Source: Bolinopsis microptera
Taxonomy: Eukaryota > Ctenophora > Tentaculata > Lobata > Bolinopsidae
Reading direction: 5' to 3'
Assembly: GCF_026151205.1 (NCBI RefSeq)
Contig: NC_087072.1
Span: 23,453,603 to 23,517,602, forward strand
Length of the DNA: 64,000 bases
Under the pieces are notes generated by a model that saw nothing but the letters and a program-made list of their open reading frames with translations, made no database searches and had not been told where the DNA came from. How positions within the stretch are numbered: position 1 is the first letter of the stretch; every line of letters begins with the position of its first letter. Made by a program: the position numbers and the translations under genes. Below, piece by piece: positions 1-12,656 of this stretch.

Positions 1-1080
1 TTTCAGATACTTAGATAGTTATGCTATCCTAAACTAGAAACTAAAGTGCGTAAATTTTGGCAATATCCAAGAATTCCAGCACAGCTCCGTGGAATTTCCT
101 CTTATGTTGAATGTTCTAAGGTTACTTCAACAGAATGTGAATTGTATAATATAATGGTTATGATCAGTGATCAAAGTTTTGATCTTGAATTGAGTTTGAT
201 TTTCGAATTATTTGAGATTTTAGTCAAAGAAGCCTTGTATTTTGTAACATTCTTGTCATCAAATTAGTGTTATTCTATGATAGTGTACAATTCATATTGT
301 TTTGCTTTAAAAATTTTTTTAAAAACTTTCAAAAAACTCCAAAATCTCTAGTTTACATTCTTACCTATAACCGTGATACTTTGTGAGAGAACGTAGAGTT
401 ATTTCATTAGTAGAAACAGTATATCACTACCAGATATTATCTGAACTCCTCTTACTTCAACTATCGAATATGTCTCCTAATCTTTAGCATGATGTCGTTA
501 GTCTTGTCGGGAGATGGTCGTGAATACAGTACTCTCACTGCACTAGGAGTCATTATATAAGACGTCATCCTCTACAAGAGGAGCATTATATTAGCTGGGT
601 CAATTATATCTATTTGGGTCAATTATATCATTCAAAATTATATGACTTGATTATCTTAGTTCAAGTAGTGACCTATTTGTTTGCGAATCGTACTATCGTA
701 GTCAAAACAAACATGGATTACCTTCGTTTGAAATGAATGTCATCTCATTTCATGACATAACAAAGATCTTACATTCAAGAAACCGTCAATTTTGGAAGTA
801 CAAATTGAGAAAAGTTGAAGAAGGAGATAAGAAACATATGATGAGAAGTTCAGAAAATAATGCAAACAAAATATTATGATGTAAAAGAATTATGTTGAAT
901 TGGTACACATCAATCAATCAAATAAACTGAATTATTGTTTGTCTTTTATTAAATTGAATATAAATTATAATATACAGACAAGTTGGAAAATAGATGCTCT
1001 ACACGTTAAAATAAATCTAAAAGCATTCTTAATCAAATTAACATGAATACAAATCCAAATTAGCATAAACAAATATAAAA
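1..1080. other. Intergenic, downstream of G1
   Basis: No convincing gene. The short plus-strand open frame at 46-267 starts at GTG and looks like chance. A 14-bp phrase (GGGTCAATTATATC) occurs twice near 596-632. AT-rich sequence with TTTATT near 946 could serve as the minus-strand AATAAA signal for G1. Confidence 0.5.
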
Positions 1081-3697
1081 TTATTTACCCACATGAAAAA
1101 TCCCAACGAACTCCCTAACATTCTCAATCACCACTTCACTGCTCACTCTCCCAAGAAGACACATTGCAGGTGATACCATCTGTTCTAAGAAGGGACCCTC
1201 TTCTGGAAGTGTCCTGTATTTTGCTATCTCAACCATACAACTTGTAAACTTTACCAGATGTTCTTCATACTCTGGTGCATCTTTATCGAGATTTCTGATA
1301 ATGATGTCTGTCAGAATCTCAAAAATGTTTGAAATTGAGGTATTTTCATTACAAGTATCATCAGAAGAGTAGAAAAATAGAGTAGATGAGTGGAAGTGCA
1401 GAGAAGAAGCAGATATTTTGGACAACTCCTTAATGAGCAGTTTGTGTCTGCCACATTTAACCATGCTCCACGCTAGTCTTATAACACCTGGATCCGATAA
1501 ACCAGTCTTCCGAATTTGTGTGATAACATTAGACTCTAATAAGGATACATCAGGAATCAGATGTAGTGGTAACACCAGTGAAAGGTTCATGGTGAGCTGT
1601 ACGACTTTATCAACAGTTTCCCTTAATTCTGGATTGTAAATTACCTTTTTCCAAAGAAGTGGCAACATCTCCATGATTGAGTCTTTCTGTAAAATGTTAA
1701 GCAGTCCATATTTATTGTGAAGAAGACAAAAAGTATCTACCATCTTGCGGACCGTTGCATGCTGTTTGCTGTACTGAAGATCCAACAAAGACAGTTCTTC
1801 GGTGACTCGTTTCACAAGAGCAAAGGATCCTTTCCGTGACGTCTCATCGAGCAAGCTTATTTTGTGTGCTATGATTTCAGAAGTTATTCTTTCAAGAGGA
1901 ATCAAAGAAATTGTATTGATAGTAACTTCCGCAAGCAAATTAGGCTCTCTTTCTGCGAGATTGGCCATGGCAGCAATGTAGGTTTCATTGCAGAGGACAT
2001 CAAGGAGCTGCACTGAGGTTTGCTCTGTGGCCAAGTAGTACTTAATTTCGTTATAACAAAAGGCTGCAAATGGTAGTCCACCACAACTGCCCAAGCCTTC
2101 TCTACTTCTTCGTCTCTGTCTTTCACAATTAACCCAAACGTCTATATAAAGAGCATTCTCTTTGTATAGTTTTCGGGATTTCAAAATTGCTAGATATACT
2201 GGAAGAATGTTAATCTTATCCTGAGTGGTTTCTGGAAGAAATTGTATACATTGAGCCACGAACATTTCAATCACCTCAAGGAAAGGATCTATTCTATTCC
2301 CAGCACGATCTAAATGATTAAAATTAGCACGATATGTCTCGTAAGTCTTTAGAAGTTCGGGTATTATTCCAGAACAAACGACAAATTGTTGGAAGTCATC
2401 TCGGTGATCAGACTTCAGCAATATTGACAGAGCATCAGTTACAGGGTCAACATATATTCCATTGTATGTCGCTAAAAGGCGACTGCTCCTCATACCTTGG
2501 ACAAATTGGCACATTATAGGAATCATTTGACGAGTAACGTCCAATAAGTCGAGAATTTGGTGATCTGTACAAGCCAGAATTCCTAAGCAATCCAACCAAA
2601 TCTCAGCTAAGGGTCGCTCCAAATCCGAGCTTTTAGGATAGTTCAGGGATCTATCTAAGCTGGTCAAATATAGATCTTTAGAATAAAGTGAGATCAAGAT
2701 AGAGTTGACAGTTGATATAGCTCCGTCGTTCAAAAGTCTTTCATGCTGAGCTGGTGAAGCTAATTTGATTAAGTAAAACATAAGTTTGATAGTTGCATGA
2801 ACTAATTCCTCTTCCTCCCAATAAGTCTTTACTTTGAGCAACAAGCTCTGAACCTCCGGGTAGAGGTTTGTAATGAAGACGGAAATCACTTTGTCTTTAT
2901 TATAATCACAGTCAATTGCGTAAAATGATCCAATACCAATATAGAAAAATATTTCAACTACATGTTTCAACTCTTTAGCAGTAGAAGCAACATTTATCAA
3001 CCGCCTCAGGTATGTAGTTTCACAAAAGAAAGTTCCTTGAAAGCTATATGCATAGTACTCTTCATCTTTTGCAACTATAGCTGATATCAGTGGCAAAACA
3101 TTTAAATCTCCGATAAATGAACAAATGTGCAGGAACGCTTCTCTTTCAAGGTCACTACCCTCTGTGTTTCCTACCTTCACAACGTCTGAAATTAGATTGT
3201 TGATCAAGGCGAAAAATATATCATCTTACTATATATAAAGCGAGACGATATATATATATATATATATATGTGTATATATCCGTGCCATTTTACTGACACC
3301 ACGGCATCAACTTTAACGCGATGTTCCGCAAAAACCGTAAAAGATATACAATTGAAACTTTTTTGACTGGGTCAAATGCTTTAATGGCTTTCAAATCAAC
3401 ATGAAAACATAAAAAATTGGCCAAGGAATAAGAATTTTAGTGCCCAAAATTTGGACTCCCAAGTGGTGTCAAAAACGCGAATTAAATAGGCAATAATTAT
3501 TTGAGTCTCTCGAGTCTTGACACCATTTTAGGGTTATACGGGTTCCTGCTAGTGCATATAAATGTTATACTGATGAACGCCGAAATTTCAAAATGATTTT
3601 TTAAACGAGCCCTCTGCAAACCTTTAACATAATCACGACCGGGGTTCCTACACTCTGCTTCATGTATCATTTGAAGCAGTACCTTGCAGACCTCCAT
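1081..3697 (-). CDS. G1: tandem-family helical protein, two exons
   Basis: Exon 1 is 3622-3697 (ATG at 3697) and ends at a GT donor in phase 1. Exon 2 is 1081-3185 after an AATTTCAG acceptor and runs to a stop, giving ~725 residues. The same one-intron layout occurs in G2, G3, G5 and G6, which is why this ATG is preferred to the TTG at the start of the long open frame. The protein is leucine-rich and looks all-helical (ARM/HEAT-like by composition only). It carries family motifs: an FWKxEEL-type phrase near residue 120 (YWEEEELVHATIKL here) and a C-terminal block MVSPAMCLLG. G1 is the most diverged member: its tail reads PEEGPFLEQMVSPAMCLL where the others read [19 protein letters not shown] do not recognise the family. 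No signal peptide, membrane segment or catalytic motif is visible. Confidence 0.8.
3247..3280. repeat. (AT)n microsatellite in the G1 intron
   Basis: Alternating AT run followed by TGTGTATATAT, inside the intron between G1 exons 1 and 2. Confidence 0.8.
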
Positions 3698-4344
3698 TGA
3701 TTCTGAGCTATTTCTGCAGGAATTCAATGCTATGATACAGTACTTCACATTTTCTGTAAACCCAGGATCCTAAGGAATGTTATATTTTACTTTACAAAAG
3801 ATATTTTATAACTACTATACCAGCAGTTTTACACAACGTTTAAGATCAGGGTTAGAGTCTGCGTGAATATTGAAGTATGATTGATAGTAAATAATTATAA
3901 GTTAGGTTTAGTTTTAATCTAATTGTAAACGTCAACAGATGGAATTTATGTCAAACGGTCGCCCCTAGAATGAACGCAAAGAATTTTTCACCTTTACATC
4001 GGAAGATAGTTGGCTGCTGATTTGTTGATTGAACGATATAAAGGCATTTAAAAAGTTTTATCTGAAAAATATCAATTTTGAAATTGTCGATAGAATCAAC
4101 AATATGCATGTTGCAAACTGCAAATAATTTAACATATTAAGGGGTCTTCATCAAAATTCTCTCGAAATCGAGTTGTTTCTGAAGAAGGGAGTGATGTCTA
4201 TCAGCTGCTTTTGGTCCCATGGACAAAATATTAATATTTAATATGTAAATTGTAAGTAAGTGTGTCGATGAGCAAACCTTTGGAGGTTTGTGTCTTTCAG
4301 CTCTTTCACGATGTCTAGCTTCAATTGCCAGCATGGTAGTCAGG

Positions 4345-5173
4345 TTAACGTCCAAGTTCCTTCGGCATATCTGGAATCAAGCAAATTGTTTAGAGAGCAA
4401 CACAAGCCAAGATAAGATGGTATATTTGATATTAAATAACGTTTATGATTTAAAATTGAATTTGAAGTTGAATATAAAATTATCATATTTAATCATTTAT
4501 GTAAAAATATAATCATTTTGAAAAGGCTCAATTCGACTAAACTCACAGTCAAAAGTAGGGTCTTCCGGAGCATAATATAACATGACGTTACAAACTTCTT
4601 GAATCACAATAACGGGAACGTCTTCGTTCGACCACTCTTTTGTATAACGTATCACGTTGAACATACACATAAGGTAAATATCGCACTTCTTAACCTGGAC
4701 AGTTCAAAATCTTTTAAGTTCAGGGCCATTTACGGGATAGATGGCGAAAAACTCAAGCAGTGTCTTTTATGAAGAAGTCCATAATCTCAGGTGTATTTAC
4801 CATTGATCCAGCAAGTGACGTCTCATAACAAATCACCGTCGTAGATTCATAACAGTCTCTCAAAAGTAACTTATATTTCGTTTGATTACCTGTAGGAATC
4901 AAAACACAATAAAAATACAAGCATATACAAAATACAATATGTATATTACCTAAGCAGAGATTTGGAAAATTTAGAACTTCGGATAAGGTATTGAGTGTGG
5001 GAGTCGGGACAAAGCAATGAATGATATTCGGTAATAATAATAAAAGTAAAAAGCGATTTACCCGAAATAACTTCGTCAATCTGTAGAACCTGCATTCTCA
5101 GCGGTTCTTGGTCTTTGTCTATTGTAGCATGGGAGTACAAGTATCTTGCTGCATAATGTGTTAAAGATGACAT
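4345..5173 (-). CDS. Cystatin-like protein, four exons
   Basis: Exons are 5062-5173, 4801-4889, 4547-4694 and 4345-4370, with AG/GT borders and matching phases throughout. They give ~124 residues. The N-terminal half follows the cystatin pattern: an AARYLYSHATIDKDQEP helix, then MQVLQIDEVISG, close to the first strand and QxVxG loop of cystatins, then a YKLLLRDC strand. Further cysteines lie in VKKCDIYLMC and VIQEVC. Cystatins are small inhibitors of papain-type proteases of ~110-120 residues, so the length fits. The chosen ATG gives no signal peptide, so it would be a cytosolic stefin-like form unless an upstream exon exists. The final exon adds only eight residues and is the weakest part. 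Homology is judged from the pattern only; the QxVxG glutamine is replaced. It sits between G1 and G2 on the same strand. Confidence 0.45.
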
Positions 5174-5599
5174 CCCCCCTTCACTTAATGGTTAACAGTT
5201 TTAGATGGAGGGAGATTATTACTTTGGACTCAGAGCACAGGTTTTAACATATATGATAGTTTAGAACTTATATTTAATGTATTATTTGCATTATCAAGAC
5301 AGAGTGTATTTCGGCGTTAACACATTTGAGTTTAACAACAACTTAAAAGAAACGCTGTAGCTAATTTGTACGGTACTAATATAATGATACTGTATAATAT
5401 CGCGAAGTTATAAATATAAAACGTAAAAACCCTACAAATTCCTTAAATAATTTAAAATATGTTTGAAATAATTGTATGCATAAAAATTTAAAATACTTGT
5501 ATGCCTTAAAAATGTATAAAATAGTAATTATCAATTTATCATTTCTATATTTCGTCAAGCTACAAAATATCTCGGAAAAAATATTACATTAACATGGCA

Positions 5600-8222
5600 T
5601 CAATGCAAAATTCTAATGAATTCTTTAACATTGGCTACTATTTTCTCATCGTCTTGTTTCTCAAGAAGCCACATAGCTGGAGACACCATATCTTCAAGAA
5701 CATACAGTTCCTCATCAAGAGAACTAGATCTTGCAATCCGATCATACACTGGGTCAAATCAGTTCAAATGGACAGCCTTGTAAGGAGGATCCCTTTCCAA
5801 ATGTTCAATGATAAGGTCGGAGATAAGTTTAAAGATTTTAGCAAGATCAATGTTCCAGGAGATGCATATTCTACAGTTTTGTCACTGGATACCTGGACAA
5901 GTGCTTTGCATAGCTGTTCATGCTGTCGGTTTTTAACCAATTCCCACGACAGACGGAGAAGTCCTGGGTTTTGCGGCTTAAAAAGAGTGATGTTTTTTAT
6001 ATCTTCCAAGACAGTCGGCACCAAAATGGAATAGTCTAAGTTCTCACAAGAGCTTGGTAGTAACAAAATAACTTTGTAAGTTAATTTCATCACCGATTTT
6101 TTAACAGTAGGGGAAGATTTGAGTTTCTTCCATAAAGTGGATATGATCTTAGTCAAGTACTCAATGTAAAAGTAACTGAGATGGTGTTTATCGATCATAT
6201 TATTAAAGAGGTCCAGCATGGCAATTATCATCTTCCTGCTTTTGCTGCTCGATAGCACTTTTAACATCAAATCCATAATATTAAATCGACTCTCCATCTC
6301 TTGGATTTGGGCCAATGTGCACAAAGAAACCACCGTCTGTAATATGTCAATTGTTACAGTAGGAATTGTGCTTATTTCTTCAGATTTGTATCATCATTCT
6401 TATCGACAAGATGATGTAAAAACATAGGTAGTAGCACTATAAGTTGGTCTAAGAATTCCACTGCCTTACAATCGAGGCAGATTCTTCTGATGGGAACACA
6501 GAGTATTCTTAGACAAGGGGGGTGTTTTGTTGCGAATGATATCATCGTTGACAAGATTTTTTTATCAGGATCGCATATAAACGGGTGACATTCTTGAGAG
6601 CGGGTGTCAATAATTTTCAATATTAATACCAAGCACAAAACACCATACAACATGTCAATACCTTTACCATCTGTTCTGAAAAGCTTCTCATTATTCAGCA
6701 CACGTCTTAGTAAGTTTAGCAACTCATTTCCTTCCTCGACGGACAAGTCTGATTCGTTAGTTTCTTTCAATAGACATAAAAAGATAACTACTCCACAGAC
6801 GAATTTACAGTGTTCCGCTGGCAAACAATCTCCTGACTCGCCTTGACAGCAAATCCTTTCATTTGAAGGTATTTCAAGAAAGGCTACTAGTTTATGTACG
6901 GCTCTACACTCAATGAGCAATTTTAAGTCTTTTGTACAAGTAGAATTGTTACACTCTTTGGAAGCCAAAGTCATAAACTCAACTAGGAGATGAACAGATG
7001 AACAGTTTTTCATATAGAGAAAATGGCAAATTATTGGAAGAATCATGCGTAAGATCTTCAGAGATTCTGGATAGTCGGAAAACCCTGCTTCCAAAATAGA
7101 GTAGGAAGCTGCTTGGATGAGTAGACGAGATAGTTGGGCTGAATTATCGAGGTTTTTCGGTAAATCTAACTCGGCATTTAAATACATTTTAGACGGATAT
7201 TCGGTGAGAAAGAGGCTCAATAGGTCTGCCATTGAGAGAAGTAGTTCAGACTCCATCACCGGGTCCCTATCATCTAGATATTCGTGATAATCTCGTAGAG
7301 CTACGGCAGAAAGTGCAATAGTTTCTTGTACCAACTGTTTATCTTGCCAGTATACTTTTACACACGCCAACAAATTTGGGAGTACTTTCATATTCATGTC
7401 GTCAGGAGACAATGAATAGAATATTTCGATAACGTAACCCAAATGTTCCTTGTTTGATCTTGCAGTAGCAATGAGACTCTCGCAGTAAGATAGACTCATG
7501 AGCTCATCAGTATCTAAATGTGATCTATGAAGCCAATCTGACGGGTCAGTCACTAGTTCAGCAATGAGCGGTAATACATCCACTTTTCCAACCTGATTGC
7601 AAATAGCAAGGAATATGTGAACAATATCTTCTAAGGTATAATCAGCAAGCAGGAGCTGGGCCACATCTGAAAGTTAAAAAGTATTTTTAAAAGAAACAAA
7701 GAAAACATTTTAGATCAATAATCTGCACATCTATGCAGATGTTTGACAATCACACAGATTCGTTAATATTACAAAAGTACCTCAACCTGCTAATCATCCT
7801 GAGCTATAACACAGGAGATGCTGCAGTACTAAGATACGGCTAGTTGCCGAACCAACTAGATTTAAATTAAGGGGGTACCAGACTATGCATTCTAAATAGT
7901 TTTAAAGCATTTAAGAGTTGCATTATGAGTTGTGTGCTTTATCAGCTCAATCTGTAAGACTAGCACAACCATAACTGATCATTCTACCAAAGATGACGTA
8001 AACAAGTGGTGATGATTCAATTCATAAAAAGTAGTAACTACTGTACACAACATAATTCTGTAATTATTTCAAAGCTGCAATATTCATCAAACCTGCTAAA
8101 GCATCATCCCCACCATCATTGATAAAGTTAACAAGTTTCTCGCATAGCTTTGTAAGCTCTGTTTCGTCTGCTGCATCCCCATAACAGTCACAAATAGACT
8201 TAAGTTTCTCTGGCCTTTCCAT
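5600..8222 (-). pseudogene. G2: tandem-family member with indels
   Basis: Exon 1 is 8093-8222 (ATG at 8222; MERPEKLKSICDCYGD), ending in phase 1. Exon 2 starts at 7666 after ACTTTCAG. Its frame stays open to 6372, then continues in a second frame (to ~5840) and returns to the family frame near the 3' end. Relative to G3 there are about four small indels: one near 6380 and about three within 5680-5850. The remaining protein is clearly a G-family member (IISTLWKKLKSS, TVEYASPG, and the terminal block [20 protein letters not shown]). The last ~240 bp are nearly identical in DNA to G3. It is either a pseudogene kept similar at one end by conversion, or a gene hit by local assembly errors; the clustering of indels in the 3' half favours decay. 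Confidence 0.7.
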
Positions 8223-9210
8223 TCTGTCACCTATCCATGTGGTGCTAATTATCTTTAGACTTAAAAACAAAGCGCCATTTTGAGATAACATAGTTCAAGA
8301 TGGTTATTGTCGTAAAACTGTCATGACATTGGGCACTCTCGGTTCCTGCCCTATAAATACCAACCGACCGTTATCAAAAGAACAACTTTTGGATTAGCTC
8401 TAGACAGGTTTTACAGTGCACTGGTAAGACTGTCTTAGATCGGTCGAGGCATTTTAAACGACGTAAGTTAGTGACAGGTTACAATGAATAATGTGAGACG
8501 TCTCAAAACCAATCCTTCTTAATTAGTCATAGGCAACGGGGAATGATTGAGCTCTTAAACGAATAAAGCATGGTTTGATTAATAATTTTTAAATGGAATA
8601 CATAATTTGACATCCAACAAATAAATAGAGTTAGCAAAATATTCTGTGTTTCCCACCCTAAGCTGACACACATTATCAGGTTGGTTGTCTTGTCTGGCCT
8701 ATTTTTTCTTTAAAATGCAAAAGACGATTCCATTTTTAATGATTCGCGATAAATTGTGACATTGAGAACTTTTATTTTAAAAACGTTTGTAAACCAAAAA
8801 TACAAATTAAATAAGTGAACTATTGTTAAATCACCTTTTAAGTTTTAGAAGGTTAAAAAATATTCTAATTATAAATCAAATCAGACCTTATACAAAAATA
8901 AAAAAATTGTAGCCACAAAAAAAGTAATGAGTTAATAAGAGACAGAGATTGTTTGGCTCAAGAGACGTCTAGTTGCACACTTGATAGAATATAGATCATT
9001 CTAGAATTGAACCATTATAAAAAAGTTGATATCTCTAAAATTGTAAATTGTAGAACACCGCAGTATAAACAATAACCCTGGCCAAGGTCTAATAAAAACG
9101 GGTATATAATAAGCGAATCAAGCTTTAAACCCAGGTACAACAATTAATAAAGCTTCTAGTCACGTATAAATTTAGTTCGGCCATTCCTACTATAACATAA
9201 TATCTTAGAT
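8223..9210. other. Intergenic between G2 and G3
   Basis: AT-rich upstream region of G2. No gene, repeat or clear promoter element recognised. Confidence 0.4.
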
Positions 9211-9364
9211 GTTTTTTAAAACGGTCATAAATCCGGATCCCGATGACACTGTCGCAGCACTCTCGTGGCAGAGTGTCGCCATAGTGCCACGACAGTGCCT
9301 CGGGAGTGCCTCGAGAGTGCAGCGACAGTGCCATCGGGATCCTGATGTATGACCTTAAAAACTA
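9211..9364. mobile_element. GC-rich foldback element
   Basis: The whole segment is a long imperfect palindrome with almost no loop. The left arm begins GTTTTTTAAAACGGTCATA and CGGATCCCGATG; the right arm ends CATCGGGATCCTGATG and ATGACCTTAAAAAC. The centre is built from repeats of CACTGTCG, CACTCTCG and their complements spaced ~12-13 bp. It is far more GC-rich than its surroundings. It is probably a foldback or MITE-type DNA transposon remnant, just downstream of G3. No target duplication was clear. Confidence 0.65.
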
Positions 9365-9540
9365 ACGGTAATTATAGTGCTAAATTAAACTGATTATCAA
9401 AAAACAATACAAAATGAACACAAATCGTTTAAAGATAGATTAATAATAAATTTTAATCAGCCTATTGCGTGATAACGCCTCATTAAAAATTGAAGAAAGT
9501 CACCAAAGTTGAGAACGATATCATTCGTAAATCACAGATT

Positions 9541-11935
9541 TCAGTGCAAAATTCTAATGAATTCTTTAACATTGGCTACTATTTTCTCATCGTCTTGTTT
9601 CTCAAGAAGCCACATAGCTGGAGACACCATATCCTCAAGAACATACAGTTCCTCATCAAGAGAACTAGATCTTGCAATTCCGATCATACACTGGGTCAAA
9701 TCGATCAAATGGACAGCCTTGTAAGGAGGATCCCTTTCCAAATGTTCAATGATGATGTCGGAGATGAATTTAAAGATCTTAGCAAGATCAGTACTTCCTG
9801 GTGAAGCATATCCGACTGTTTTCTCTGAAGCCTGCTTTATGACTCCTTTAAAAAGCTTTTTGTGCTGAGGACACTTCACCATCTCCCATATGAGCTTGAG
9901 AAGACCAGCATTAACAGGAGTTACCCGAAACAATGTTTCGGGTACCATGTAGGGCTCAAAATCTGAGAAATCGATATTGTGGGATTTAGGCAGGAGCAGA
10001 GCGACTTTAAGTGTTATTTCGATACAGTGTTCCTCTACAATAACTGAAATCTTCAATTTCTTCCATATAACAGGCATTATGTTCCCCAATCTTTCAGGTG
10101 TGAGGAAATTTAATTGGTACTCATCAACAATTATGGAAAGAACTTCGACAATAGTTGCCAACATTTTGGGCTTTTTGCTCAGCTTGTATGCATTCAACAG
10201 AGAATCAATAACCTTGAACTTTACTTCCATTTGTTCAAGTTGGTTTAAAGTTCCGTTGCGAATGATCAATTTTAGTGTCTTGAATATAGTAGAGGAGAGA
10301 TTGAAGGATTCGCATTCCATCCCTTGCATCCTAGCACTTTTATCAATCGTCTTAGAAGCAACCAAACGGTTTATGCACATAGAAGGAAAAGAGAGAACTT
10401 GTTCCAGCAATTCTACTGCCTGAGAGGCATCTACAATTTTTAGGATATTCTGTGATGTCTTGCTTAGGTAAGATGGATTTCTCTCAGCAAATGCAATCAT
10501 GGTAGGTATTATTTCATTTTCGGGACTGGAGAAGTAAGGTATAAGTTCGCCGGACTTTGGGTTCACTTTAGCAATACGTCCAATGGTCATAAAACATAAA
10601 TCAGCATACCGCAATTCAAGTGCTCCAGCCTCAAAAAGTTCCTCGCTCTTTAAAAACTTTTGAATTAAACTCAGCAATGAGATAATGTCTTTCTCTGTCA
10701 GGTTGGAGACGTTTGCACGACGAAGCAGCTCTAAAAAGCTTTGTATCACAGCGATTATAAAACAATTCTTCTTTGATGAACAGTTACTTGACGTACAGTT
10801 GAGTGGGCCCAAATCATAATCATTGAACAAAACAACTTGTAGCTCCATTATTTTAGAGGTAAGCATGAGCTTCAAGTCTTTATCGTGTGTTTTGCTATGA
10901 ATATGGACAAAGGTTAGCAGATTAATAGAGTCAGAAAAGAAAAAAGTGAATGTCTCAACCATTTCGACCCCAGCTTTTAATATCTGTTCCAATATGTAGC
11001 TGATAATGGGAATTAGTGAACGGACTGTTTTTAGAAGGTCCTGATGTTTCTCAGAACCGACGACTATGAATTGTACGGCCTTCACGAGAAGAGAGATGAT
11101 ACATTCACCTGCATAGGTTCCCTCTTTAGAGTTCCTAGGGAAAGCAATTGTACAACGTACATCCAGAGCAGCTGGGTTGTTTGATAACAGAAGACCAAAC
11201 AGAACTGATAGTGTCGTTAAGGCCCCACTTTCTATCAAGATTCCTCTTTCTTCAGCAGAGCTCTTTTTGAGAATTTTTAGCAGCAGTTTAACTGTTCCGT
11301 GCATTAGATGAGCTTCTTTCCAAAACGGTTTCAACTTTTTAACCACGCTTGGGAACTCAGGAATGCTTTTGGGGCTATCCATGTGGTAAAGTATCTCCAA
11401 AACGTACTCAAACTCTCTTTCGCTATAAGCAGCTGCTATCAGGTCTTTCAAATATGACTTATTTTCAGTAACCAGTTTGTTGACAACGACATCCAAATTT
11501 TTGGATTGCAACGTCACTAACGCAAACGTGTCAGCCATAAGCCAAAAGACATCTAACTCTCCTGCTTGCCGGCATATGTGGAGGAAGCTTTCTTGATAGC
11601 TATTGCCAACACCTAGAAGTCTCACAATTTCTGAAAATTTTAAAAATTACTTTAAAAATATAAATCTATAAAGGAATAAATTTAAGCAAGTCTGGTCACT
11701 GGTGAGTGGTGATGTAAAATTGCAAAAACCCAACCTTATTGACCATTTGTACTGGACAACGGTAAGCGGGTAAGAACCCTAGGAACAAAGATGACAAATC
11801 TTAATTTAATAGAATAGAGAGAGTACCTGGATCTAGATTTTTATCACCGCTAACTAGCTGCGCACAGAGTTCTGTAGCCTCGCCCTTGTCTGACGTTTTC
11901 TTCAACAAAGACAATGTTTTTCTTATCGTTTCCAT
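9541..11935 (-). CDS. G3: tandem-family helical protein, intact
   Basis: Exon 1 is 11827-11935 (METIRKTLSLLKKTSD...), phase 1. Exon 2 is 9541-11630 after AATTTTCAG and is open to TGA at 9541. The product is ~731 residues, leucine- and lysine-rich, with no recognised domain. Family landmarks are YHMDSPKS, KPFWKEAHLMHGTVKLLLK, ATIVEVLSIIVDEYQLNFLT, TVGYASPGSTDLAKIF, and the terminal block with [20 protein letters not shown], ending in FIRILH. With G4 it is the best-preserved member. Its 3' ~250 bp are almost the same as those of G2, and ~100 bp are also shared with G4 and G5. Function unknown; an ARM/HEAT-like solenoid is my inference from composition. Confidence 0.8.
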
Positions 11936-12656
11936 AATCCGCTAATAGTAGTGGGATTTCAATTAACTTACTCTCGAAATATTGGCTCCATCAATGAACA
12001 TGACATCAACTTAGTTAACTTGGTATTTGTAAGGCAAGTCAATCAAACAGTTAACACGAATAAACCTGAAACTGTTAATACTTTCAACATTACTATTTAG
12101 AAATAATTTGAGAACATGAATATGATCATAGAAACATTAAAACGTTCACTTTCTATCTTTCACTATAAAGGGCACTTTTCATTGTCGTATTTGCATGATT
12201 ATCAGACATTTTGAACACTCAATATACTACAGAACAGCTACTAATAAATAATTTTCCTATCCGGATATAATAACATTCATTCTCATACATAACGTTATTT
12301 CGCCACTTACACGGCCACTCATTCCCCCAGCAACCTCGACTATCCCTCAGTTTTGTGGACTATTGTTGATCATGAAGTATAAACTGTACGTATTAAATGA
12401 GTCCAAGTAACACTAAACTAAAAAGTCAATTGTGACTAAGACACATTGAAAATAACATTTATCATAAGACTTACAAGATACATTTTTACTAATCAAAATT
12501 TGTCAACAAATTTAAACAAATAACCGCAAAAACGTTCCTCATTCTATATTAATCAATAAATACCCTCATATCAATTTTCGTTCCAGTTCAGGTAAGTAAA
12601 CATGTACATAGGTAACCCTCTTACATTATTTTTCCTACAATCTACACTTTTCACAG
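11936..12656. other. Intergenic between G3 and G4
   Basis: AT-rich, no gene or repeat recognised. Confidence 0.4.

Noticed and set aside
46-267. 73-residue frame starting at GTG
   Set aside because: No homology, AT-rich, no gene context.
3186-3207. Start of the G1 long exon at the upstream TTG
   Set aside because: An AG acceptor at 3186-3187 and the common phase-1 intron of the family show the frame begins at a splice site, not at a start codon. The same holds for the long exons of G2-G6.
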